Assembly (NCBI GenBank): GCA_026314275.1
Contig: CP111109.1
Location: forward strand, 868,001-932,000
DNA: 64,000 nucleotides
From: JAGOEY01 sp017997515
GTDB taxonomy: Bacteria; Pseudomonadota; Gammaproteobacteria; Burkholderiales; Burkholderiaceae_C
Direction: 5' to 3'
The translations under genes and the position numbers were made by a program. Of this stretch, positions 49,966 to 57,533 are shown piece by piece. Position 1 is the first letter of the stretch. Every line of letters starts with the position of its first letter. The notes under the pieces were generated by a model that worked only from the letters and a program-made list of their open reading frames with translations, was not told where the DNA came from and made no database searches.

Positions 49966-52632
49966 ATGCGGGCCGCACCGAGAGACACGTATGGCCACCC
50001 CTCCCCCCTGAACAGCACACACGCCAGCATCCCGAATCTGGACCAGCACACCCCCATGATGCAGCAGTACCTCGGCCTGAAAGCCGACCACCCTGGCACG
50101 CTGCTTTTCTACAGGATGGGCGACTTTTATGAGATGTTTTATGCCGACGCCGAGAAGGCTGCGCGGCTGCTGGACATCACCCTGACCAAACGCGGGCAGT
50201 CGGCCGGTGAACCGGTCATCATGGCCGGTGTGCCCTTTCATGCGATGGAGGGGTACCTGGCGCGGCTGATCAAGCTGGGGGAGTCGGTGGCGATTTGTGA
50301 GCAGGTGGGTGAAGTGGGCGCTAACAAAGGCCCGGTGGAGCGCAAGGTGGTGCGGGTGGTGACCCCCGGCACACTGACCGACACCGAGCTGATGGCGGAC
50401 AAGTCCGAGTCGATGCTGCTGGCCATCCACCAGGGCACACGTAATGTGTGTGGCCTGGCCTGGCTCAGCGTGACGCAGGGGCAGATCCACCTGGCCGAAT
50501 GTGCGCCCGACGAGTTGGAAGCCTGGGTGGCGCGGATTGCACCGAGCGAGTTGTTGTACAGCGCAGGTATCACCGCCCTCTTCACCCAAAAGCTGAAGAC
50601 CCTGAGCGCCGCCACACCCGTCACCTTGACGCAGCGGCCCGACTGGCAGTTCGACCCGGCGCTGGGCCAGCGCAAGCTGCTGGAACAGCTGCAGGCGGCC
50701 AGCCTGTCGTCCTGGAACGCCGAAGCGTTGACCCAGGCCCATGCCGCCGCTGCCGCGCTGCTGCAGTTTGCCGAGCACACACAGGGCCGCGCGCTGTCGC
50801 ATGTGCAGGGCCTGCAGGTGCAGCGCAACGACGCTCTGATCGACCTGCCGCCCACCACGCGCCGCAACCTTGAGCTGACCCGCACGCTGCGCGGCGAAGA
50901 GTCCCCCACGCTGTTCTCGCTGCTGGACACCTGTATGAGTGGCATGGGCAGCCGCCTGCTCAAAAGCTGGCTGCTGGAGCCACCACGTGACCGCGCCCCG
51001 GCGCAGGCCCGGCTGGACGCGATTGCCACGCTGCGCGGCCCCAACGGCGCAGGCCCTTGGCACCGCCTGCGTGAGCAGCTGAAGGGCAGCAGCGACGTGG
51101 AACGCATCACCGCCCGGATTGCGCTGCGCCAGGTGCGGCCGCGTGAACTGGTGGCATTGCAGCAGACGCTACAAAAAGCAGAGCTGCTTGCGCCCGTCAT
51201 TCCTGCGCAATCGGCACTTTTGGTTCATATTTCTGCCTCGCTGCGCCCCCCAGCCGACTGCATGGCACTGCTGCAGCGCGCCATCCTGGAAGAGCCCGCC
51301 GCCCTGGTGCGCGACGGCGGCGTCATTGCCAACGGCTTTGACGCAGAGCTGGACGAGTTACGCGCCATCCAGACCAACTGCGACGCATTGTTGCTGGACC
51401 TGGAAACCCGTGAACGTGCACGCAGCGGCATCGCCAACCTGCGGGTGCAGTTCAACAAGGTGCACGGCTTCTATATTGAAGTGACGCAAGGCCAGGTGGA
51501 CAAGGTGCCCGACGACTACCGCCGCCGCCAGACGCTGAAGAACGCCGAGCGTTACATCACACCCGAGCTGAAAGCTTTTGAAGACAAGGCCTTGTCGGCA
51601 CAAGAGCGGGCGCTGGCGCGCGAAAAATGGCTGTTTGAACAGGTGCTGGATGCCTTACAAGCGCACATCGGCGCACTGGGGCAACTGGCCCGTGCGCTGG
51701 CCACACTCGACGTGTTGTGTGCACTCACCGAACGTTCGCTGACGCTGAACTGGTGTGCCCCGATCTTTGTGAAAGAGCCGTGTATCGACATCGAAAAAGG
51801 CCGCCACCCGGTGGTCGAAGCGCGGCTGGCCGAGTTGTCGAGTGGCAGCTTCATCGCCAACGACACACGGATGCACAGCCGCCAGCACATGCAGGTCATC
51901 ACCGGCCCCAACATGGGCGGTAAATCGACCTACATGCGGCAGGTGGCCATCATCGTGCTGCTGGCCAGCATCGGCAGCCATGTGCCCGCCAGCGCCTGCC
52001 GGCTTGGGCCGATCGACGCGATCCACACACGGATTGGCGCGGCCGACGACCTGGCCAATGCGCAGTCCACCTTCATGCTGGAGATGACCGAGGCCGCGCA
52101 AATTCTGCACAGCGCAGGCCCACACAGCCTGGTGCTGATGGACGAGATTGGCCGAGGCACGTCCACGTTTGACGGGCTGGCGCTGGCGTCGGGTATTGCC
52201 ACGCACTTACACGACAAAACCCGCGCGTTCACGCTGTTTGCCACGCACTATTTCGAGCTGACCGAGTTTCCGGCGCAACACCATGCGGCCATCAACATGC
52301 ATGTGAGCGCCACCGAGGCGGGCAACAACATCGTGTTCCTGCACGAGATCCAGCCCGGCCCGGCCAGCCGCAGCTACGGTATCCAGGTGGCGCGGCTGGC
52401 GGGCATGCCCGGTGGGGTGGTGCAGCATGCGCGGCATGCCCTGGCTGCGCTGGAGTCGCGCGCCACCGCTTCGCAGGCCCAGGTGGACCTGTTTGCGCCG
52501 CCACCCGTGGTGGAGGCCGTCACAGTCAGCGCCGTAGAATCGTCACTTGCCGGTATTGATCCCGATGTGTTGAGCCCCCGCGAAGCCTTGGATCTTCTGT
52601 ACCAACTCAAGAAATTGAGCACCCACGGATAA
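49966..52632 (+). CDS. mutS: DNA mismatch repair protein MutS
   Basis: Mismatch recognition ATPase of 888 residues. HTPMMQQYLGLKADHPGTLL opens domain I, and the mismatch-reading Phe-x-Glu lies in FYRMGDFYEMF. The clamp region gives QFNKVHGFYIEVTQGQ. The ATPase domain has Walker A ITGPNMGGKSTYMRQVAI, the Asp-Glu box HSLVLMDEIGRGTSTFDGLA, and FATHYFELTEF. The conserved N-terminus begins about 75 bp downstream of ATG 49966, so the first ~25 residues are uncertain; the next in-frame ATGs (50056, 50059) fall inside the conserved block. A segment near residues 402-422 looks like a family A repeat read in frame. Confidence 0.94.
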   Translation: MRAAPRDTYGHPSPLNSTHASIPNLDQHTPMMQQYLGLKADHPGTLLFYRMGDFYEMFYADAEKAARLLDITLTKRGQSAGEPVIMAGVPFHAMEGYLARLIKLGESVAICEQVGEVGANKGPVERKVVRVVTPGTLTDTELMADKSESMLLAIHQGTRNVCGLAWLSVTQGQIHLAECAPDELEAWVARIAPSELLYSAGITALFTQKLKTLSAATPVTLTQRPDWQFDPALGQRKLLEQLQAASLSSWNAEALTQAHAAAAALLQFAEHTQGRALSHVQGLQVQRNDALIDLPPTTRRNLELTRTLRGEESPTLFSLLDTCMSGMGSRLLKSWLLEPPRDRAPAQARLDAIATLRGPNGAGPWHRLREQLKGSSDVERITARIALRQVRPRELVALQQTLQKAELLAPVIPAQSALLVHISASLRPPADCMALLQRAILEEPAALVRDGGVIANGFDAELDELRAIQTNCDALLLDLETRERARSGIANLRVQFNKVHGFYIEVTQGQVDKVPDDYRRRQTLKNAERYITPELKAFEDKALSAQERALAREKWLFEQVLDALQAHIGALGQLARALATLDVLCALTERSLTLNWCAPIFVKEPCIDIEKGRHPVVEARLAELSSGSFIANDTRMHSRQHMQVITGPNMGGKSTYMRQVAIIVLLASIGSHVPASACRLGPIDAIHTRIGAADDLANAQSTFMLEMTEAAQILHSAGPHSLVLMDEIGRGTSTFDGLALASGIATHLHDKTRAFTLFATHYFELTEFPAQHHAAINMHVSATEAGNNIVFLHEIQPGPASRSYGIQVARLAGMPGGVVQHARHALAALESRATASQAQVDLFAPPPVVEAVTVSAVESSLAGIDPDVLSPREALDLLYQLKKLSTHG
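51171..51232. repeat. Family A-like repeat inside mutS
   Basis: ACAAAAAGCAGAGCTGCTTG followed by CGCCCGTCATTCCTGCGCAA and CGGCACTTTTGGTTCATATT closely follows the family A pattern (compare 33359-33420), with its two halves and the GGCACTTTT tail. It is read in frame as QKAELLAPVIPAQSALLVHI. Confidence 0.55.
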
Positions 52633-52650
52633 GCCTTGTAGCCCCAAGCC

Positions 52651-52941
52651 ATGAGACCCTCGACCTCCCTCGAACTGAAACGCCAAGCTGTACGGGAAGC
52701 GGCCAGCCGCTACCACACCGCGAACCCGCGCGTTTTTGGTTCGGTTGTGCGTGGTGAAGATGCAGATGGCAGCGACCTCGACCTGCTAGTAGATACATTG
52801 CCCGGGACCACCTTGTTTGACTTGGGCGGCTTGCAGGTCACGCTGGAAGCATTGTTGGGCGTGCCGGTGGACGTGCTTACCCCTGGAGACTTGCCACCCA
52901 AGTTTCGCGCCAGTGTGCTGGCCGAGGCCCGCCCGGTATGA
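52651..52941 (+). CDS. MNT-type nucleotidyltransferase antitoxin (MntA-like)
   Basis: Minimal nucleotidyltransferase of 96 residues. The active-site pattern GSVVRGEDADGSDLDLLVDT (G-S-x-x-R-G ... S-D-x-D) is intact, with a third acidic site in GVPVDVLTP. In MNT/HEPN pairs this protein AMPylates and silences the HEPN RNase. It overlaps the HEPN gene by ATGA. It starts 18 bp after mutS, so it may be carried on the mutS message. Confidence 0.9.
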   Translation: MRPSTSLELKRQAVREAASRYHTANPRVFGSVVRGEDADGSDLDLLVDTLPGTTLFDLGGLQVTLEALLGVPVDVLTPGDLPPKFRASVLAEARPV

Positions 52942-53291
52942 CGTCTGACCGTGTGCCGGACTACCTGGACCACATGCTGGAAGCGGCTACCCAGGCCTGT
53001 GTGTATGTTGAGGGTTTGTCCAAAGATGCCTTTCTGCAAGACAAACGCACGCAGCAGGCGGTAATCCTGAACCTGATTCTGGTGGGCGAAGAGGCAACCA
53101 AATTACTCAAGAGTGACCCTGCGTTTGCAGAGCAGCACCCGGACGTGCCATGGCACGCCATGAAAGGCATGCGCAACCGTATTGCCCACGGTTATTTCGA
53201 GATCAACCTGGATACGGTGTGGGAAACCTTGCAAACCGCCTTACCCCAACTGGCCCGGCAATTGCAGGCCATCCGTGGCGGCATCGCATAA
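52938..53291 (+). CDS. HEPN-domain (DUF86) toxin, HepT-like
   Basis: All-helical protein of 117 residues. The RNase motif R-x4-H is present in GMRNRIAHGYFEINLDTVWE (RNRIAH), preceded by NLILVGEEATKLL. With the MNT partner this forms a toxin-antitoxin system in which the HEPN protein cleaves RNA unless AMPylated on the Tyr after the motif (HGYF here). Coupled by a 4-bp overlap. Confidence 0.9.
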   Translation: MTSDRVPDYLDHMLEAATQACVYVEGLSKDAFLQDKRTQQAVILNLILVGEEATKLLKSDPAFAEQHPDVPWHAMKGMRNRIAHGYFEINLDTVWETLQTALPQLARQLQAIRGGIA

Positions 53292-53368
53292 ACACATCAC
53301 CCATCCACATACTTCACCTCAGTGGCAACAGCCCAGCCACTGCCTGTTAACACAACCTCTTTATTCAC

Positions 53369-54196
53369 ATGACCTATTGCGTCGCCATCAAACTCGATGC
53401 CGGACTGGTGTTCCTGTCCGACTCCCGTACCAACGCGGGGCTGGACCAGATCAGCACCTTCCGCAAGATGATCGTTTACGAGAAGCCGGACGACCGCTTT
53501 ATGGTGCTTCTGTCGGCGGGCAACCTGAGCATCTCGCAGTCGGTGCGTGAGATTTTGCAGATCGAGCAGTTGAAAGAAACCGAAGACAGCGACCCGATCA
53601 CGATCTGGAACGCCAAGAGTATGTTCGACGCAGCCCGCGTGCTGGGCTCGGCAGTGCGCCATGTGTACGACCGTGATGCGCAGGCGCTCAAACAGTCGGG
53701 TGTGGACTTTAATGTGTCGCTGATTTTTGGCGGGCAGATCAAGGGCGAAGGCATGCGACTGTTCCAGATGTATTCGGCCGGCAACTTCATCGAAGCCACA
53801 CCTGAGACGCCGTACTTCCAGGTGGGTGAATCGAAATACGGCAAACCCGTGCTCGACCGCGTGCTGATGCCATCGCTGCCGCTGGACGAAGCCGCCAAAT
53901 GTGCGCTGGTGTCGATGGACTCAACACTCAAATCGAACCTGTCGGTCGGCCTGCCGCTCGACCTGGTGGTGTACGAAGCCGACCGCCTGGAGTCCGACAA
54001 GGTGGTGTGTATCGACAGCGACAACCCCTACTTCCAGATGCTGCACGGCAACTGGGGCCACAAGCTGCGTGAGGTGTTTGACAGCATCGAAGACCCGGTC
54101 TGGGACGGCGGCGCCACCGACATTCCGCTGGTGGTGGCATCGGCCCGCGCCAAGCCACTGCGCAAGATCACCTCCCCTGAAGAGAAACTGATCTGA
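53369..54196 (+). CDS. Anbu-type proteasome-like peptidase
   Basis: Ntn-hydrolase of 275 residues, the size of Anbu (ancestral beta-subunit) proteins. It starts MTYCVAIKLDAGLVFLSDSR, giving Thr as the N-terminal nucleophile after Met removal, with the Asp and then a Lys in TFRKMIVYEKPDDR, the usual Thr-Asp-Lys set. VLLSAGNLSISQSVREIL matches the family. Anbu loci commonly carry alpha-E, transglutaminase and ATP-grasp partners; none are beside it here. The next gene is an alpha/beta hydrolase 14 bp away. The substrate is unknown. Confidence 0.87.
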   Translation: MTYCVAIKLDAGLVFLSDSRTNAGLDQISTFRKMIVYEKPDDRFMVLLSAGNLSISQSVREILQIEQLKETEDSDPITIWNAKSMFDAARVLGSAVRHVYDRDAQALKQSGVDFNVSLIFGGQIKGEGMRLFQMYSAGNFIEATPETPYFQVGESKYGKPVLDRVLMPSLPLDEAAKCALVSMDSTLKSNLSVGLPLDLVVYEADRLESDKVVCIDSDNPYFQMLHGNWGHKLREVFDSIEDPVWDGGATDIPLVVASARAKPLRKITSPEEKLI

Positions 54197-54210
54197 ACCG
54201 CGCCCGCACC

Positions 54211-55011
54211 ATGCACCACATCGTGTTTGCGCACGGGAACAGCTTCCCGGGCGGAACCTACGGTGCCATGCTCACGAGCCTGCGTACGCGCGGCTTTACG
54301 GTCAAGGCGCTCGACAAATTTGGCCACGCGCCGGAGTACCCGGTCACCAACAACTGGCCGCACCTGGTGCAGCAGCTGGCGGACTTTGCCCAGGCCGAGG
54401 TGGACAAACACGGTGAGCCCGCCTTCCTGGTCGGCCATTCGCTGGGCGGCTTTGTGAGTGTGATGACCGCTGCGCTGCACCCGGCGCTGGTGCGTGGTGT
54501 GGTGCTGCTGGACTCGCCGCTGATTGGCGGCTGGCGGGCGAACGCGCTGGGAATGGCCAAACGCACCCAGCTGGTGGGTGCCATTTCACCGGGCAAGGTC
54601 AGCCGCATGCGGCGCAACAGCTGGCCCGACCGCGCCACCGCGCTGGAGCACTTCCGCCACAAACGCGCGTTCACCCGCTGGGACCCGCAGGTGCTGGAGG
54701 ACTACATCGACAGCGGCATGGTGGAAGAGGACGGCAAGTTCGTGCTGGCCTTTGACCGCGATGTGGAAACCAGCATCTACAACACCCTGCCACACAACCT
54801 GCGTGCGCTGCTGCGCAAACACCCGCTGAAATGCCCGGTGGCCTTCATCGGGGGGCGGCAGTCGGAAGAAATGAAACAAGTAGGCATGACGCTGACGCTG
54901 GAAGTGACGCAGGGCCGCACCATGGTGCTGGACGGCACCCACCTGTTCCCGATGGAAAAACCGCTGGCCACAGCGGCTGCGGTGGAAGCAGCGCTGCGCA
55001 ATATGCTGTAA
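54211..55011 (+). CDS. Alpha/beta hydrolase
   Basis: Serine hydrolase-like protein of 266 residues. The oxyanion strand is HHIVFAHGNSFPGGTY, the nucleophile elbow GHSLGGFVSV (Ser about residue 82), and the terminal His DGTHLFPMEKP. These support an esterase/lipase-like fold; the substrate is unknown. It follows the Anbu gene by 14 bp on the same strand and converges on uppP. Confidence 0.9.
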   Translation: MHHIVFAHGNSFPGGTYGAMLTSLRTRGFTVKALDKFGHAPEYPVTNNWPHLVQQLADFAQAEVDKHGEPAFLVGHSLGGFVSVMTAALHPALVRGVVLLDSPLIGGWRANALGMAKRTQLVGAISPGKVSRMRRNSWPDRATALEHFRHKRAFTRWDPQVLEDYIDSGMVEEDGKFVLAFDRDVETSIYNTLPHNLRALLRKHPLKCPVAFIGGRQSEEMKQVGMTLTLEVTQGRTMVLDGTHLFPMEKPLATAAAVEAALRNML

Positions 55012-55020
55012 ATAGCGCCG

Positions 55021-55851
55021 TTATTCAACCCAGACGACGAGGCCCAACCAAGCCGTCACAAGTACGGCAATACCAAACGCAATGCGGTACCAGGCAAACG
55101 GCACGAAGTCGTGGGTGCTGATGTAACGCAGCAGCCAGCGCACACACAGCCAGGCACTGATGAACGAGAAAAACAGGCCCACCGCAAACATCGGCAGGTC
55201 GGCCATCGACAACAGGGCGCGCTCTTTGTAGAGGCTGTAGGCACCGGCTCCGATCAGCGTCGGAATGGCCAGGAAAAACGAGAAATCCGTGGCTGCCTTG
55301 CGCGACAGGCCCAACAGCATGCCGCCGATGATGGTGGCCCCACTGCGGCTGGTGCCCGGGATCATGGCCATACATTGCACCAGCCCCACCTTGAGTGCGT
55401 CGAGTGCACTCATGTCGTCCACGCTGTGGATACGCGCCGCCGACTGGGGGCGCCGCTCGGCCCACAGAATCACAAAACCGCCCAGGATGAACGTGGTGGC
55501 CACCACGGTCGGGGTGAACAGATGCTCCTTGATCATCTTGCCAAACAGCAGGCCCAGCACCACGGCGGGCAGGAAGCCGATCAGCACATTGAGCGCAAAC
55601 TTCTGCGCCTGCCGCTCAGTGGGCAGGGCCACCAGCGTGGCGCGGATCTTTTGCCAATAAACAATGATGACCGCGAGGATGGCCCCGGTCTGGATCGCAA
55701 TGTCGAACACCTTGGCCTTGGCATCGTCAAACCCCAGCAGCGACCCCGCGAGGATCAGGTGCCCGGTGGATGAAATCGGCAAAAACTCGGTAAGCCCTTC
55801 GACCACACCCATGATGGCGGCCTTAACCAGCAACTCAATATCCACGCGCAC
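55021..55851 (-). CDS. uppP: Undecaprenyl-diphosphatase (UppP/BacA)
   Basis: Inner-membrane phosphatase of 276 residues that recycles undecaprenyl diphosphate for peptidoglycan and polysaccharide export. The first motif VEGLTEFLPISSTGHLILAG (residues 17-36) and the second MIPGTSRSGATIIGGMLLGL are intact. About eight hydrophobic helices. It is single-gene on the minus strand. It fits supply of lipid carrier to the capsule pathway but is a housekeeping gene. Confidence 0.95.
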   Translation of the reverse strand: MRVDIELLVKAAIMGVVEGLTEFLPISSTGHLILAGSLLGFDDAKAKVFDIAIQTGAILAVIIVYWQKIRATLVALPTERQAQKFALNVLIGFLPAVVLGLLFGKMIKEHLFTPTVVATTFILGGFVILWAERRPQSAARIHSVDDMSALDALKVGLVQCMAMIPGTSRSGATIIGGMLLGLSRKAATDFSFFLAIPTLIGAGAYSLYKERALLSMADLPMFAVGLFFSFISAWLCVRWLLRYISTHDFVPFAWYRIAFGIAVLVTAWLGLVVWVE

Positions 55852-55892
55852 TCCTTGAAATACTCATACCCCCAGGCTTCGCTTCGCTCTCG

Positions 55893-55970
55893 CCTTCCCC
55901 CTTGCAGGGGGCGACACCAGTGGCCTGGCAGAGCCAGTTCCACGGTGTCTGCTGGAAGGGGCAGCGCGCG
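55893..55970. repeat. Intergenic hairpin repeat (CCCCCTTGCAGGGGG type)
   Basis: CCTTCCCCCTTGCAGGGGGC then GACACCAGTGGCCTGGCAGA forms a GC hairpin with a conserved-looking flank of a kind I recall from Comamonadaceae genomes. The remainder of the 194-bp gap 55852-56045 shows no gene. It may act as a terminator for neighbouring transcripts. Confidence 0.5.
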
Positions 55971-56045
55971 CTCCATGCAACGTCATGCTGCGTGGATTGG
56001 GTAGTCACAAAAGAGTGGAATTATCGCTGGTGACTCGCGCGGCCA

Positions 56046-57533
56046 TTAAGGCGCACCCTCTTGCCAGCCCCCACCCAACGCCTGCACCAGCCCCACCGCC
56101 GCCACCTGCCGGCCCACTTGCAGCTGCAGCAGTGCACGCCGGGCGTTCAGGGCGCTGGCCTGGGCGGTGACGACGTCGGTGTAGCCGACCTGGCCGGCAC
56201 GGTAGCGGTTCAGCATCTGCTGCTCGGCCTGGTCGGCGGCGGCGGATGCTTCGCGGCGCAGGGCCTCCTGGGCCACCAGCGTGCGGGACTGGGTGAGCTG
56301 GTCTTCCACCGCCTGGAACGCGGCCAGCACGGTCTGGCGGTAACGCGCCACGGCAGCGTCGTTACCGGCCTGTGCGCCCTCGACGCGGGCGGCAATGGCC
56401 CCGGCGTCCAGCACCACCTGCGCCAGCGACAGGCCCAGCGACCACAGGCTGTTGGACGAGCGCAGCAGGTCGCCCACCACACTGCCGCTGCTGCCCAGCG
56501 AGGCGCTGAGGGTGACGCTGGGGAAATACGCCGACCGTTGAATGCCGATTTGTGCATTGGCGACTGCCACGTCACGTTCGGCGGCAACGATGTCGGGGCG
56601 GCGCTGCAGCAGGGTGGACGGCACACCGACGGGCACCACCGGCACGGTCGGCACCCAGGCTGTGGCGAGTGGGGCCAGTGTGAAGTGGGCCGGTGCGCTG
56701 CCAACCAACACCGCAATGGCGTGCTCCAGCTGGGCGCGGTCGGCCTGGACACCCGCCAGATCAGCGCGGGTGTTGGCGAGCTGGGTCTGCGCCTGCAGCA
56801 CGTCGGTGTTGGCCGCGATGCCTGCGGCGTAGCGGTTGCGGGCAATCTGCAGGCTGCGCTCAAAACCCTGCACGGTGCTTTGCAGCAGCGCGGCTTCAGC
56901 GTCAGCCGCGCGCAGTTGTACATAACTGCTGGCCAGCGTGCCCAGCGCCGACAGCCGCGCTGCCGCCAAATCTGCGGCACTGGCCTGGGCGCTGGCCTGG
57001 GCGCTGCCACTGAGCTGGCCCAGGCGGCCCCACAGGTCGGGCTCCCAACTGGCACCGAGTGCAGCGTCCAAGTTGGTACTGCTGCCGCCGCGCCCGTCGC
57101 CACCCACACGCTGCGCACCACCACCCAGCGTGAGTGACGGAAACAGCGCCGCGTTGCGCTCGTTCACCAGCGCCCGCGCCTGCGCCGTAGCGGCCACGGC
57201 GGCGGCGATGTTCTGGTTGGACACCTGCACCTGGGCGGCCAGCTGGTTGAGCGTGTCGTCGCCTAGCAGCGTCCACCAGTCGCTGCGCACCAGTGTGTCA
57301 GCAGGGGTGGCGAACGGGGCCCAGCCTGCAGCAGGGGTGGACTCTTTCCAGGCGATGGGGGCGTCCACTGTGGGCGGCTGGTAGGCCGGGCCGACGGCGC
57401 AGCCTGCCAGTGCCAACGCGCCTAAAAGCGCTGAAAATTTAAGAAAAATAGGCCTCTCGCGCCCGGTGGACGGGCGCAAGCAGCTATTATTTTTGCAGCA
57501 AATATCAGAATCAAAAACAAACTGGGTTTTCAT
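56046..57533 (-). CDS. RND efflux outer-membrane factor, NodT family
   Basis: Outer-membrane channel lipoprotein of 495 residues. The lipobox is ALALAGCAVGPAYQPP, and the long alpha-helical barrel follows (QNIAAAVAATAQARALVNER; ADLAAARLSALGTLASSYVQ). The start MKTQFVFDSD overlaps the upstream permease stop by ATGA. The first ~30 residues (CCKNNSCLRPSTGRER) are encoded by a family A repeat, so the usual basic start of the signal peptide has been replaced or displaced; no other in-frame ATG lies between the repeat and the lipobox. It is the last gene of the RND operon. Confidence 0.88.
   Translation of the reverse strand: MKTQFVFDSDICCKNNSCLRPSTGRERPIFLKFSALLGALALAGCAVGPAYQPPTVDAPIAWKESTPAAGWAPFATPADTLVRSDWWTLLGDDTLNQLAAQVQVSNQNIAAAVAATAQARALVNERNAALFPSLTLGGGAQRVGGDGRGGSSTNLDAALGASWEPDLWGRLGQLSGSAQASAQASAADLAAARLSALGTLASSYVQLRAADAEAALLQSTVQGFERSLQIARNRYAAGIAANTDVLQAQTQLANTRADLAGVQADRAQLEHAIAVLVGSAPAHFTLAPLATAWVPTVPVVPVGVPSTLLQRRPDIVAAERDVAVANAQIGIQRSAYFPSVTLSASLGSSGSVVGDLLRSSNSLWSLGLSLAQVVLDAGAIAARVEGAQAGNDAAVARYRQTVLAAFQAVEDQLTQSRTLVAQEALRREASAAADQAEQQMLNRYRAGQVGYTDVVTAQASALNARRALLQLQVGRQVAAVGLVQALGGGWQEGAP
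57440..57503. repeat. Family A repeat at the 5' end of the NodT gene
   Basis: On the minus strand AAAAATAATAGCTGCTTGCG then CCCGTCCACCGGGCGCGAGA and GGCCTATTTTT is a full family A copy. It is translated as part of the N-terminal region of the outer-membrane factor. Confidence 0.75.

Noticed and set aside
49991..50011. ATG of a short frame (MATPPP) just upstream of the mutS conserved start
   Set aside because: It stops after six codons in a different frame from mutS. A missing base in the C run could link it to mutS, but the in-frame ATG at 49966 makes this unnecessary.
56061..57137. 358-codon plus-strand frame opposite the NodT gene
   Set aside because: Shadow frame; the minus-strand gene has a lipobox and family helices.
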